Shown piece after piece: positions 35,201-49,863 of a stretch of DNA of 64,000 bases. The position numbers were made by a program, and so were the translations under genes. The notes beneath the pieces were generated by a model. That model was not told where the DNA came from. It worked only from the letters and a program-made list of their open reading frames with translations, and searched no databases. Position 1 is the first letter of the stretch. Each line of letters starts with the position of its first letter. The stretch comes from Litoditis marina. Its lineage: Eukaryota; Nematoda; Chromadorea; Rhabditida; Rhabditidae. The stretch spans positions 1 to 64,000 of the forward strand of contig CAXIWQ010000489.1 of assembly GCA_964036275.1 (NCBI GenBank), written 5' to 3'.

Positions 35201-38200
35201 CTATCAGTCTGTTGCTCCCAGCTACAAAAACCTAATACGACTCCATATTCTTTGGCGCACAGCCACAAAAGACAAATTAACGCGGGTTATTGACTCTTTG
35301 CCGTAAAGCTACAGAAAAAAAGTTTATACGGCTATCAAGTATGTTGCTCCCAGCTACAAAGACCTAACACGACTATATATTTTGTGGCGCACAGCCACAA
35401 AAGACGACTTAACGCGGTTATTGACTCTTTGCCTTGCAGCTACAGAAAAAAGTTCATACGGCTATCAAATCTGTTGCTCCCAGCTACAAAAACCTGATAC
35501 GACAATCTATTTTGTGGCGCACATCCACCAAATACGAATTAACGCGGTTATTGACTCTTTGCCTTGCACCTACAAAAAAAAATCATACGGCTATCAAGTC
35601 TGTTGCTCCCAACTACAAAAACCTAATACGACTTTATATTCTGTGGCGCACAACCACAAAAGACAAATTAACGCGGTTATTGACTCTTTTCCTTGCAGCT
35701 ACAGAAAAAAGTTTATACGGCTATCAAGTCTGTTGCTCCCAGCTACAAAAACCTAATACGATTATCTATTCTGTGGCGCACAGCCACGAAATACGAATCA
35801 ACGCGGTTATCGACTCTTCGGCTTGCAGTTACAGAAAAAAAAAACTCATACGGCAATCAAGTCTGTTGCTCCCAACTACAAAAACCTAATACGACTTTAT
35901 ATTCTGTGGCGCACAGCCACAAAAGACAGATTAACGCGGTTATTGACTCTTTGCCTTGCAGCTACAGAAAAAAGTTTATACGGCTATCAAGTATGTTGCT
36001 CCCAGCTAGAAAAACCCAATACAACTATCTTTTCTGTGGCACACAGCCACAAAATACGAACTAACGCGGTTATTGACTATTTGCCTCGCAGCTACAAAAA
36101 AAAGTTTATACGGCTATCAAGTCTGTTGCTCCCAGCTACAAAAACCTAATACGACTTACTATTCTGTGGCGCACAGCCACAAAAGACAAATTAACGCGGT
36201 TATTGACTCTTTACCGTGCAGCTACAGAAAACAGTTTATACGGCTATCGAGTATGTTGCTCCCAGCTACAAAAACCTAATACGACTTACTATTCTGTGGC
36301 GCACAGCCACAAAAGACAAATTAACGCGGTTATTGACTCTTTACCGTGCAGCTACAGAAAACAGTTTATACGGCTATCGAGTATGTTGCTCCCAGCTACA
36401 AAAACCTGATACGACAATCTATTCTGTGGCGCACAGCCACAAAATACGAATCAACGCGGTTATCGACTCTTCGGCTTGCAGTTACAGAAAAAAAACTCAT
36501 ACGGCAATCAAGTCTGCTGCTCCCAACTACAAAAACCTAATACGACTTTATATTCTGTGGCGCACAGCCACCAAAGACAGATTAACGCGGTTATTGACTC
36601 TTTGCCTTGCAGCTACAGAAAAAAGTTTATACGGCTATCAAGTATGTTGCTCCCAGCTAGAAAAACCCAATACAACTATCTATTCTGTGGCGCACAGCCA
36701 TAAAATACGAAATAACGCGGTTATTGACTCTTTGGCTTGCAGTTACAGAGAAAAGTTTATACGGCTATCAAGTCTGTTGCTCCCAGCTACAAAAACCTAA
36801 TACGACTCCATATTCTTTGGCGCACAGCCACAAAAGACAAATTAACGCGGTTATTGACTCTTTGCCGTAAAGCTACAGAAAAAAGTTTATACGGCTATCA
36901 AGTATGTTGCTCCCAGCTACAAAGACCTAACACGACTATATATTTTGTGGCGCACAGCCACAAAAGACGACTTAACGCGGTTATTGACTCTTTGCCTTGC
37001 AGCTACAGAAAAAAGTTCATACGGCTATCAAATCTGTTGCTCCCAGCTACAAAAACCTGATACGACAATCTATTTTGTGGCGCACATCCACCAAATACGA
37101 ATTAACGCGGTTATTGACTCTTTGCCTTGCACCTACAAAAAAAAATCATACGGCTATCAAGTCTGTTGCTCCCAACTACAAAAACCTAATACGACTTTAT
37201 ATTCTGTGGCGCACAACCACAAAAGACAAATTAACGCGGTTATTGACTCTTTTCCTTGCAGCTACAGAAAAAAGTTTATACGGCTATCAAGTCTGTTGCT
37301 CCCAGCTACAAAAACCTAATACGATTATCTATTCTGTGGCGCACAGCCACGAAATACGAATCAACGCGGTTATCGACTCTTCGGCTTGCAGTTACAGAAA
37401 AAAAAAACTCATACGGCAATCAAGTCTGTTGCTCCCAACTACAAAAACCTAATACGACTTTATATTCTGTGGCGCACAGCCACAAAAGACAGATTAACGC
37501 GGTTATTGACTCTTTGCCTTGCAGCTACAGAAAAAAGTTTATACGGCTATCAAGTATGTTGCTCCCAGCTAGAAAAACCCAATACAACTATCTTTTCTGT
37601 GGCACACAGCCACAAAATACGAACTAACGCGGTTATTGACTATTTGCCTCGCAGCTACAAAAAAAAGTTTATACGGCTATCAAGTCTGTTGCTCCCAGCT
37701 ACAAAAACCTAATACGACTTACTATTCTGTGGCGCACAGCCACAAAAGACAAATTAACGCGGTTATTGACTCTTTACCGTGCAGCTACAGAAAACAGTTT
37801 ATACGGCTATCGAGTATGTTGCTCCCAGCTACAAAAACCTGATACGACAATCTATTCTGTGGCGCACAGCCACAAAATACGAATTAACGCGGTTATCGAC
37901 TCTTTGGCTTGCAGTTACAGAGAAAAGTTCATACGGCTATCAAATCTGTTGCTCCCAGCTACAAAAACCTAATACGACAATCTATTCTGTGGCGCACAGC
38001 CATAACATACGAAATAACGCGGTTATTGACTCTTTGGCTTGCAGTTACAGAGAAAAATTTATACGGCTATCAAGTCTGTTGCTCCCAGCTACAAAAACCT
38101 AATACGACTCCATATTCTGTGGCGCACAGCCACAAAAGACAAATTAACGCGGTTATTGACTCTTTGCCGTAAAGCTACAAAATAAAAGTTTATACGGCTA

Positions 38201-41200
38201 TCAAGTATGTTGCTCCCAGCTACAAAGACCTAACACGACTATATATTTAGTGGCGCACAGCCACAAAAGACGACTTAACGCGGTTATTGACTCTTTGCCT
38301 TGCAGCTACAGAAAAAAGTTCATACGGCTATCAAGTCTGTTGCTCCCAGATACAAAAACCTAAGACGACTATATATTCTGTGGCGCACAGCCACAAAAGA
38401 CGAATTAACGCGTTATTGACTCTTTGCCTTGCAGCTACAGAGAACAGTTCATACGGCTATCAAGTCTGTTGCTCCCAGCTACAAAAACCTAATACGACTA
38501 TATATTCTGTGGCGCACAGCCACAAAAGACGAATTAACGCGGTTATTGACTCTTTGCCTCGCAGTTACAGATAACATTTCATACGGCTATCAAATCTGTT
38601 GCTCCCAACTACAAAAACCTAATACGACTTTATATTCTGTGGCGCACAACCACAAAAGACAAATTAACGCGGTTATTGACTCTTTTCCTTGCAGCTACAG
38701 AAAAAAGTTTATACGGCTATCAAGTCTGTTGCTCCCAGCTACAAAAACCTAATACGATTATCTATTCTGTGGCGCACAGCCACGAAATACGAATCAACGC
38801 GGTTATCGACTCTTCGGCTTGCAGTTACAGAAAAAAAAAACTCATACGGCAATCAAGTCTGTTGCTCCCAACTACAAAAACCTAATACGACTTTATATTC
38901 TGTGGCGCACAGCCACAAAAGACAGATTAACGCGGTTATTGACTCTTTGCCTTGCAGCTACAGAAAAAAGTTTATACGGCTATCAAGTATGTTGCTCCCA
39001 GCTAGAAAAACCCAATACAACTATCTTTTCTGTGGCACACAGCCACAAAATACGAACTAACGCGGTTATTGACTATTTGCCTTGCAGCTACAAAAAAAAG
39101 TTTATACGGCTATCAAGTCTGTTGCTCCCAGCTACAAAAACCTAATACGACTTACTATTCTGTGGCGCACAGCCACAAAAGACAAATTAACGCGGTTATT
39201 GACTCTTTACCGTGCAGCTACAGAAAACAGTTTATACGGCTATCGAGTATGTTGCTCCCAGCTACAAAAACCTGATACGACAATCTATTCTGTGGCGCAC
39301 AGCCACAAAATACGAATCAACGCGGTTATCGACTCTTCGGCTTGCAGTTACAGAAAAAAAACTCATACGGCAATCAAGTCTGCTGCTCCCAACTACAAAA
39401 ACCTAATACGACTTTATATTCTGTGGCGCACAGCCACCAAAGACAGATTAACGCGGTTATTGACTCTTTGCCTTGCAGCTACAGAAAAAAGTTTATACGG
39501 CTATCAAGTATGTTGCTCCCAGCTAGAAAAACCCAATACAACTATCTATTCTGTGGCGCACAGCCATAAAATACGAAATAACGCGGTTATTGACTCTTTG
39601 GCTTGCAGTTACAGAGAAAAGTTTATACGGCTATCAAGTCTGTTGCTCCCAGCTACAAAAACCTAATACGACTCCATATTCTTTGGCGCACAGCCACAAA
39701 AGACAAATTAACGCGGTTATTGACTCTTTGCCGTAAAGCTACAGAAAAAAGTTTATACGGCTATCAAGTATGTTGCTCCCAGCTACAAAGACCTAACACG
39801 ACTATATATTTTGTGGCGCACAGCCACAAAAGACGACTTAACGCGGTTATTGACTCTTTGCCTTGCAGCTACAGAAAAAAGTTCATACGGCTATCAAATC
39901 TGTTGCTCCCAGCTACAAAAACCTGATACGACAATCTATTTTGTGGCGCACATCCACCAAATACGAATTAACGCGGTTATTGACTCTTTGCCTTGCACCT
40001 ACAAAAAAAAAATCATACGGCTATCAAGTCTGTTGCTCCCAACTACAAAAACCTAATACGACTTTATATTCTGTGGCGCACAACCACAAAAGACAAATTA
40101 ACGCGGTTATTGACTCTTTTCCTTGCAGCTACAGAAAAAAGTTTATACGGCTATCAAGTCTGTTGCTCCCAGCTACAAAAAACCTAATACGATTATCTAT
40201 TCTGTGGCGCACAGCCACGAAATACGAATCAACGCGGTTATCGACTCTTCGGCTTGCAGTTACAGAAAAAAAAAAACTCATACGGCAATCAAGTCTGTTG
40301 CTCCCAACTACAAAAACCTAATACGACTTTATATTCTGTGGCGCACAGCCACAAAAGACAGATTAACGCGGTTATTGACTCTTTGCCTTGCAGCTACAGA
40401 AAAAAGTTTATACGGCTATCAAGTATGTTGCTCCCAGCTAGAAAAACCCAATACAACTATCTTTTCTGTGGCACACAAGCCACAAAATACGAACTAACGC
40501 GGTTATTGACTATTTGCCTTGCTGCTACAAAAAAAAGTTTATACGGCTATCAAGTCTGTTTGCTCCCAGCTACAAAAACCTAATACGACTTACTATTCTG
40601 TGGCGCACAGCCACAAAAGACAAATTAACGCGGTTATTGACTCTTTACCGTGCAGCTACAGAAAACAGTTTATACGGCTATCGAGTATGTTGCTCCCAGC
40701 TACAAAAACCTGATACGACAATCTATTCTGTGGCGCACAGCCACAAAATACGAATTAACGCGGTTGTCGACTCTTTGGCTTGCAGTTACAGAGAAAAGTT
40801 CATACGGCTATCAAATCTGTTGCTCCCAGCTACAAAAACCTATACGACAATCTATTCTGTGGCGCACAGCCATAACATACGAAATAACGCGGTTATTGAC
40901 TCTTTGGCTTGCAGTTACAGAGAAAAATTTATACGGCTATCAAGTCTGTTGCTCCCAGCTACAAAAACCTAATACGACTCCATATTCTGTGGCGCACAGC
41001 CACAAAAGACAAATTAACGCGGTTATTGACTCTTTGCCGTAAAGCTACAAAATAAAAGTTTATACGGCTATCAAGTATGTTGCTCCCAGCTACAAAGACC
41101 TAACACAACTATATATTTAGTGGCGCACAGCCACAAAAGACGACTTAACGCGGTTATTGACTCTTTGCCTTGCAGCTACAGAAAAAAGTTCATACGGCTA

Positions 41201-41480
41201 TCAAGTCTGTTGCTCCCAGATACAAAAACCTAAGACGACTATATATTCTGTGGCGCACAGCCACAAAAGACGAATTAACGCGTTATTGACTCTTTGCCTT
41301 GCAGCTACAGAGAACAGTTCATACGGCTATCAAGTCTGTTGCTCCCAGCTACAAAAACCTAATACGACTATATATTCTGTGGCGCACAGCCACAAAAGAC
41401 GAATTAACGCGGTTATTGACTCTTTGCCTCGCAGTTACAGATAACATTTCATACGGCTATCAAATCTGTTGCTCCCAGCT
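32218..41480 (+). repeat. Proximal domain of the right array with private unit variants
   Basis: Variants here are absent from the left array: TTTGCCGTAAAGCTAC (near 33,733, 35,301, 36,865, 38,167, 39,731 and 41,039), CACATCCACCAAATACG, CACAACCACAAAAG with CTCTTTTCCTTGC, and ACGGCAATCAAG. The spacing of the first marker alternates between about 1,564 and 1,305 bp, that is 12 and 10 units, giving a ~2.87-kb (22-unit) block: about 35.8-38.6 kb matches 38.7-41.45 kb at offset 2,866-2,870. The stretch from 32.2 to 35.3 kb is the same material with many single-base indels. Confidence 0.8.
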
Positions 41481-41552
41481 ACAAAAACCTGATACGACAA
41501 TCTATTCTGTGGCGCACAGCCACAAAGACGAATTAACGCGGTTATTGACATT

Positions 41553-42980
41553 TTGACTTGCAGCTACAAAAAAAATAATACGGCTATCAAGTCTGTTGCT
41601 TCCAACTACAGAAACATAATACGACAATCTATTCTGTGGCGCACAGCCATAAAACACGAAATATCGCGGTTATCGACTTGTTGGCTTGCAGCTACAGAGA
41701 AAAGTTCATACGGCTATCAAGTCTGTTGCTCCCAGCTACAAAAACCTGATACGACAATCTATTCTGTGGCGCACAGCCACAAAAGACAAATTAACGCGGT
41801 TATTACCTCTTTGCCTTGCAGCTACAGAAAAAAGTTCATACGGCTATCAAATCTGTTGCTCCCAGCTACAAAAACCTAATACGACAATCTATTCTGTGGC
41901 GCACAGCCACAAAATACAAATTATCGCGGTTATCGACTTGTTGGCTTGCAGCTACCGAGAAAAGTTCATACGGCTATCAAGTCTGTTGCTCCCAGCTACA
42001 AAAACCTAATACGACTATATATTCTGTGGCGCACAGCCACAAAAGACGAATTAACGCGGTTATTGACTCTTTGCCTCGCAGTTACAGAGAACATTTCATA
42101 CGGCTATCAAATCTGTTGCTCCCAGCTACAAAAACCTAATACGACAATCTATTCTGTGGCGCACAGCCACAAAGACGAATTAACGCGGTTATTGACATTT
42201 TGACTTGCAGCCACAAAAACAAATCATACGGCTATCAAGTCTGTTGCTTCCAACTACAAAAACATAATACGACTTTATATTCTGTGGCGCACAGCCACAA
42301 AATACAAATTAACGCGGTTATTGACTCTTTGCCTTGCAGTTACAGAGAACATTTCATACGGCTATCAAATCTGTTGCTCCCAGCTACAAAAACCTAATAC
42401 GACTTTATATTCTGTGGCGCACAGCCACAAAAGACAAATTAACGCGGTTATTACCTCTTTGCCTTGCAGCTACAGGAAAAAAGTTTATACGGCTATCAAG
42501 TCTGTTGCTCCCAGCTACAAAAACCTAATACGTTTATATTCTGTGGCGCACAGCCACAAAAGACAAATTAACGCGGTATTGACTCTTTGCCGTGCAGCTA
42601 CAGAAAAAAGTTTATATGGCTATCAAGTATGTTGTTCCCAGCTAGAAAAACCCAATACAACTATCTATTCTGTGGCACACAGCCACAAAATACGATATAA
42701 CGCGGTTATCGACTCTTTGCCTTGCAGCTACAGAAAAAAGTTTATACGGCTATCAAGTCTGTTGCTCATGGCTACAAAAACCTAATACGACTTTATATCC
42801 TGTGGCGCACAGCCACAAAAGACAAATTAACGCGGTTATTACCTCTTTGCCTTGCAGCTACAGAAAAAAGTTCATACGGCTATCAAGTCTGTTGCTCCCA
42901 GCTACAAAAACCTGATACGACAATCTATTCTGTGGCGCACAGCCACAAAGACGAATTAACGCGGTTATTGACATTTTGAC
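41553..42980 (+). repeat. Inverted partner of left-array block 24,590-26,022
   Basis: This is the mirror copy described for 24,590-26,022, with the same order of unit variants, including CTACCGAGAAAAG at about 41,953. It marks where the right array switches from its private variants to those shared with the left arm. The next stretch, 43.0-46.1 kb, carries ~1.82-kb duplicated blocks (marker TCAAGGATGTTG at about 43,270 and 45,091) with extra indels. Confidence 0.75.
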
Positions 42981-45900
42981 TTGCAGCTACAAAAAAAAAA
43001 CATACGGCTATCAAGTCTGTTGCTTCCAACTACAAAAACATAATACGACTTTATATTCTGTGGCGCACAGCCACAAAATACAAATTAACGCGGTTATTGA
43101 CTCTTTGCCTTGCAGTTACAGAGAACATTTCATACGGCTATCAAATCTGTTGCTCCAGCTACAAAAACCTAATACGACTTTATATTCTGTGGCGCACAGC
43201 CACAAAAGACAAATTAACGCGGTTATTGACTCTTTGCCGTGCAGCTACAGAAAAAAGTTTATATGGCTATCAAGGATGTTGCTCCCAGCTAGAAAAACCC
43301 AATACAACTATCTATTCTGTGGCACACACGCCACAAAATACGATACAACGCGGTTATCGACTCTTTGCCTTGCAGCTACAGAAAAAAGTTTATACGGCCT
43401 ATCAAGTCTGTTGCTCATGGCTACAAAAACCTAATACGACTTTATATCCTGTGGAGCACAGCCACAAAAGACAAATTAACGCGGTTATTACCTCTTTGCC
43501 TTGCAGCTACAGAAAAAAGTTCATACGGCTATCAAGTCTGTTGCTCCCAGCTACAAAAACCTGATACGACAATCTATTCTGTGGCGCACAGCCACAAAAG
43601 ACAAATTAACGCGGTTATTGACTCTTTGCCGTGCAGCTACAGAGAAAACAGTTTATATGGCTATCAAGTATGTTGTTCCCAGCTAGAAAAACCCAATACA
43701 ACTATCTATTCTGTGGCACACAGCCACAAAATACGATATAACGCGGTTATCGACTCTTTGCCTTGCAGCTACAGAAAAAAGTTTATACGGCTATCAAGTC
43801 TGTTGCTCATGGGCTACAAAAACCTAATACGACTTTATATCCTGTGGCGCACAGCCACAAAAGACATATTAACGCGGTTATTACCTCTTTTGCCTTGCAG
43901 CTACAGAAAAAAGTTCATACGGCTATCAAGTCTGTTGCTCCCAGCTACAAAAACCTGATACGACAATCTATTCTGTGGCGCACAGCCACAAAGACGAATT
44001 AACGCGGTATTGACATTTTGACTTGCAGCTACAAAAAAAAAACATACGGCTATCAAGTCTGTTGCTTCCAACTACAAAAACATAATACGACTTTATATTC
44101 TGTGGCGCACAGCCACAAAATACAAATTAACGCGGTTATTGACTCTTTGCCTTGCAGTTACAGAGAACATTTCATACGGCTATCAAATCTGTTGCTCCCA
44201 GCTACAAAAACCTAATACGACTTATATTCTGTGGCGCACAGCCAACAAAAGACAAATTAACGCGGTTATTACCTCTTTGCCTTGCAGCTACAGAAAAAAA
44301 GTTTATAACGGCTATCAAGTCTGTTGCTCCCAGCTACAAAAACCTAATACGACTTTATATCTGTGGCGCACAGCCACAAAAGACAAATTAACGCGGTTAT
44401 TGACTCTTTGCCGTGCAGCTACAGAAAAAAGTTTATATGGCTATCAAGTATGTTGTTCCCAGCTAGAAAAACCCAATACAACTATCTATTCTGTGGCACA
44501 CAGCCACAAAATACGATATAACGCGGTTATCGACTCTTTGCCTTGCAGCTACAGAAAAAAGTTTATACGGCTATCAAGTCTGTTGCTCATGGCTACAAAA
44601 ACCTAATACGACTTTATATCCTGTGGCGCACAGCCACAAAAGACAAATAACGCGGTTATTACCTCTTTGCCTTGCAGCTACAGAAAAAAGTTCATACGGC
44701 TATCAAGTCTGTTGCTCCCGACTACAAAAACCTGATACGACAATCTATTCTGTGGCGCACAGCCACAAAGACGAATTAACGCGGTTATTGACATTTTGAC
44801 TTGCAGCTACAAAAAAAAACATACGGCTATCAAGTCTGTTGCTTCCAACTACAAAAACATAATACGGACTTTATATTCTGTGGCGCACAGCACAAAATAC
44901 AAATTAACGCGGTTATTGACTCTTTGCCTTGCAGTTACAGAGAACATTTCATACGGCTATCAAATCTGTTGCTCCCAGCTACAAAAACCTAATACGACTT
45001 TATATTCTGTGGCGCACAAGCCACAAAAGACAAATTAACGCGGTTATTGACTCTTTGCCGTGCAGCTACAGAAAAAAGTTTATATGGCTATCAAGGATGT
45101 TGCTCCCAGCTAGAAAAACCCAATACAACTATCTATTCTGTGGCACACAGCCACAAAATACGATACAACGCGGTTATCGACTCTTGCCTTGCAGCTACAG
45201 AAAAAAGTTTATACGGCTATCAAGTCTGTTGCTCATGGCTACAAAAACCTAATACGACTTTATATCCTGTGGAGCACAGCCACAAAAGACAATTAACGCG
45301 GTTATTACCTCTTTGCCTTGCAGCTACAGAAAAAAGTTCATACGGCTATCAAGTCTGTTGCTCCCAGCTACAAAAACCTGATACGACAATCTATTCTGTG
45401 GCGCACAGCCACAAAAGACAAATTAACGCGGTTATTGACTCTTTGCCGTGCAGCTACAGAAAAAGTTTATATGGCTATCAAGTATGTTGGTTCCCAGCTA
45501 GAAAAACCCAATACAACTATCTATTCTGTGGCACACAGCCACAAAATACGATATAACGCGGTTATCGACTCTTTGCCTTGCAGCTACAGAAAAAAGTTTA
45601 TACGGCTATCAAGTCTGTTGCTCATGGCTACAAAAACCTAATACGACTTTATATCCTGTGGCGCACAGCCACAAAAGACATATTACACGCGGTTATTACC
45701 TCTTTGCCTTGCAGCTACAGAAAAAAGTTCATACGGCTATCAAGTCTGTTGCTCCCAGCTACAAAAACCTGATACGACAATCTATTCTGTGGCGCACAGC
45801 CACAAAGACGAATTAACGCGGTTATTGACATTTTGACTTGCAGCTACAAAAAAAAAAACATACGGCTATCAAGTCTGTTGCTTCCAACTAGAAAAACATA

Positions 45901-46080
45901 ATACGACTTTATATTCTGTGGCGCACAGCCACAAAATACAAATTAACGCGGTTATTGACTCTTTGCCTTGCAGTTACAGAGAACATTTCATACGGCTATC
46001 AAATCTGTTGCTCCCAGCTACAAAAACCTAATACGACTTTATATTCTGTGGCGCACAGCCACAAAAGACAAATTAACGCG

Positions 46081-46140
46081 GTTATTGACTCTTTGCCGTG
46101 CTAATACGACTTTATATCCTGTGGAGCACAGCCACAAAGA
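46081..46140. other. Fusion junction from an internal deletion in satellite 1
   Basis: At about 46,101 CTCTTTGCCGTGC is joined directly to TAATACGACTTTATATCCTGTGGAGC. In the related block at 45,058-45,276 these motifs are separated by about 187 bp more, roughly 1.4 units. One unit is therefore a hybrid and unit register is lost here. Confidence 0.7.
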
Positions 46141-46557
46141 CAAATTAACGCGGTTATTACCTCTTTGCCTTGCAGCTACAGAAAAAAGTTCATACGGCTA
46201 TCAAGTCTGTTGCTCCAGCTACAAAAACCTGATACGACAATCTATTCTGTGGCGCACAGCCACAAAAGACAAATTAACGCGGTTATTGACTCTTTGCCGT
46301 GCAGCTACAGAACAAAGTTTATATGGCTATCAAGTATGTTGCTCCCAGCTAGAAAAACCCAATACAACTATATATTCTGTGGCACACAGCCACAAAATAC
46401 GAATTAACGCGGTTATCGACTCTTTGCCTTGCAGCTACAGAAAAAAGTTTATACGGCTATCAGTCTGTTGCTCCCAGCTACAAAAACCTAATACGACTTT
46501 ATATTCTGTGGCGCACAGCCACAAAAGACAAATTAACGCGGTTATTACCTCTTTGCC

Positions 46558-49500
46558 TTGCAGCTACAGAAAAAAGTTCATACGGCTATCAAGTCTGTTG
46601 CTCCCAGCTACAAAAACCTAATACGACTTTATATTCTGTGGCGCACAGCCACAAAAGACAAATTAACGCGGTTATTGACTCTTTGCCGTGCAGCTACAGA
46701 AAAAAGTTTATATGGCTATCAAGTATGTTGTTCCCAGCTAGAAAAACCCAATACAACTATCTATTCTGTGGCACACAGCCACAAAATACGAATTAACGCG
46801 GTTATCGACTGTTTGTTTTGCAGCTACAGAAAAAAGTTAATACGGCTATCAAGTCGGTTGCTCCCAGCTACAAAAACCTAATACGACAATCTATTCTGTG
46901 GCGCACAGCCACAAAAACGAATTAACGCGGTTATCGACATTTTGACATGCAGCTACAAAAAAAAATCATACGGCTATCAAGTCTGTTGCTCCCAACTACA
47001 AAAACATAGTACGACTTTATATTCTGTGGCGCACAGCCACAAAATACAAATTAACGCGGTTATTGACTCTTTGCCGTGCAGCTACAGGAAAAAGGTTATA
47101 CGGCTATCAAGTATGTTGCTCCCAGCTACAAAAATCTAATACGACTTTATATTCTGTGGCGCACAGCCACAAAAGACAAATTAACGCGGTTATTGACTCT
47201 TTGCCGTGCAGCTACAGGAAAAAGGTTATACGGCTATCAAGTATGTTGCTCCCAGCTAAAAAAACCTAATACGACTATATATTCTGTGGCGCACAGCCAC
47301 AAAAGACGAATTAACGCGGTTATTGACTCTTTGCCTCGCAGTTACAGAGAACATTTCATACGGCTATGCAAATCTGTTGCTCCCAGCTACAAAAACCTAA
47401 TACGACAATCTATTCTGTGGCGCACAGCCACAAAGACGAATTAACGCGGTTATTGACATTTTGACTTGCAGCTACAAAAAAAAATCATACGGCTATCAAG
47501 TCTGTTGCTTCCAACTACAGAAACATAATACGACAATCTATTCTGTGGCGCACAGCCACAAAAGACGAATTAACGCGGTTATTGACTCTTTGCCTCGCAG
47601 TTACAGAGAACATTTCACACGGCTATCAAATCTGTTGCTCCCAGCTACAAAAACCTAATACGACTATCTATTCTGTGGCGCACAGCCACAAAATACGAAT
47701 TAACGCGGTTATCGACTGTTTGCTTTGCAGCTACAGAAAAAAGTTTATACGGCTATCAAGTCTGTTGCTCCCAGCTACAAAAACTAATACGACTTTATAT
47801 TCTGTGGCGCACAGCCACAAAAGATTTTACGCGGTTATTGACTCTTTGCCGTGCAGCTACAGAAAAAAAGTTTATACGGCTATCAAGTCTGTTGCTCATG
47901 GCTACAAAAACCTAATACGACTTTATATCCTGTGGAGCACAGCCACAAAAGACAAATTAACGCGGTTATTACCTCTTTGCCTTGCAGCTACAGAAAAAAG
48001 TTCATACGGCTATCAAGTCTGTTGCTCCCAGCTACAAAAACCTGATACGACAATCTATTCTGTGGCGCACAGCCACAAAAGACAAATTAACGCGGTTATT
48101 GACTCTTTGCCGTGCAGCTACAGAAAAAAGTTTATATGGCTATCAAGTATGTTGCTCCCAGCTAGAAAAACCCAATACAACTATATATTCTGTGGCACAC
48201 AGCCACAAAATACGAATTAACGCGGTTATCGACTCTTTGCCTTGCAGCTACAGAAAAAAGTTTATACGGCTATCAAGTCTGTTGCTCCCAGCTACAAAAA
48301 CCTAATACGACTTTATATTCTGTGGCGCACAGCCACAAAAGACAAATTAACGCGGTTATTACCTCTTTGCCTTGCAGCTACAGAAAAAAGTTCATACGGC
48401 TATCAAGTCTGTTGCTCCCAGCTACAAAAACCTAATACGACTTTATATTCTGTGGCGCACAGCCACAAAAGACAAATTAACGCGGTTATTGACTCTTTGC
48501 CGTGCAGCTACAGAAAAAAGTTTATATGGCTATCAAGTATGTTGTTCCCAGCTAGAAAAACCCAATACAACTATCTATTCTGTGGCACACAGCCACAAAA
48601 TACGAATTAACGCGGGTTATCGACTGTTTGTTTTGCAGCTACAGAAAAAAGTTAATACGGCTATCAAGTCGGTTGCTCCCAGCTACAAAAACCTAATACG
48701 ACAATCTATTCTGTGGCGCACAGCCACAAAAACGAATTAACGCGGTTATCGACATTTTGACATGCAGCTACAAAACAAAATCATACGGCTATCAAGTCTG
48801 TTGCTCCCAACCTACAAAAACATAGTACGACTTTATATTCTGTGGCGCACAGCCACAAAATACAAATTAACGCGGTTATTGACTCTTTGCCGTGCAGCTA
48901 CAGGAAAAAGGTTATACGGCTATCAAGTATGTTGCTCCCAGCTACAAAAACCTAATACGACTTTATATTCTGTGGCGCACAGCCACAAAAGACAAATTAA
49001 CGCGGTTATTGACTCTTTGCCGTGCAGCTACAGGAAAAAGGTTTATACGGCTATCAAGTATGTTGCTCCCAGCTAAAAAAACCTAATACGACTATATATT
49101 CTGTGGCGCACAGCCACCAAAAGACGAATTAACGCGGTTATTGACTCTTTGCCTCGCAGTTACAGAGAACATTTCATACGGCTATCAAATCTGTTGCTCC
49201 CAGCTACAAAAACCTAATACGACAATCTATTCTGTGGCGCACAGCCACAAAGACGAATTAACGCGGTTATTGACATTTTGACTTGCAGCTACAAAAAAAA
49301 ATCATACGGCTATCAAGTCTGTTGCTTCCAACTACAGAAACATAATACGACAATCTATTCTGTGGCGCACAGCCACAAAAGACGAATTAACGCGGTTATT
49401 GACTCTTTGCCTCGCAGTTACAGAGAACATTTCACACGGCTATCAAATCTGTTGCTCCCAGCTACAAAAACCTAATACGACTATCTATTCTGTGGCGCAC

Positions 49501-49863
49501 AGCCACAAAATACGAATAACGCGGTTATCGACTGTTTGCTTTGCAGCTACAGAAAAAAGTTTATACGGCTATCAAGTCTGTTGCTCCCAGCTACAAAAAC
49601 CTAATACGACTTTATATTCTGTGGCGCACAGCCACAAAAGATTTTACGCGGTTATTGACTCTTTGCCGTGCAGCTACAGAAAAAAAGTTTATACGGCTAT
49701 CAAGTCTGTTGCTCATGGGCTACAAAAACCTAATACGACTTTATATTCTGTGGCGCACAGCCACAAAAGACAAATTAACGCGGTTATTACCTCTTTGCCT
49801 TGCAGTTACAGAGAACATTTCATACGGCTATCAAATCTGTTGCTCCCAGCTACAAAAACCTAA
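46558..49863 (+). repeat. Tandem ~1.82-kb (14-unit) higher-order repeat, right array
   Basis: 46,558-48,000 matches 48,372-49,820 at an offset of 1,814-1,817 bp. Copies share GTCGGTTGCTCCC, CATAGTACGAC, AAAAAGGTTATACGG, TTTCACACGGC and the short AAAGATTTTACGCGG unit. The later copy has scattered one-base indels. Confidence 0.75.
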
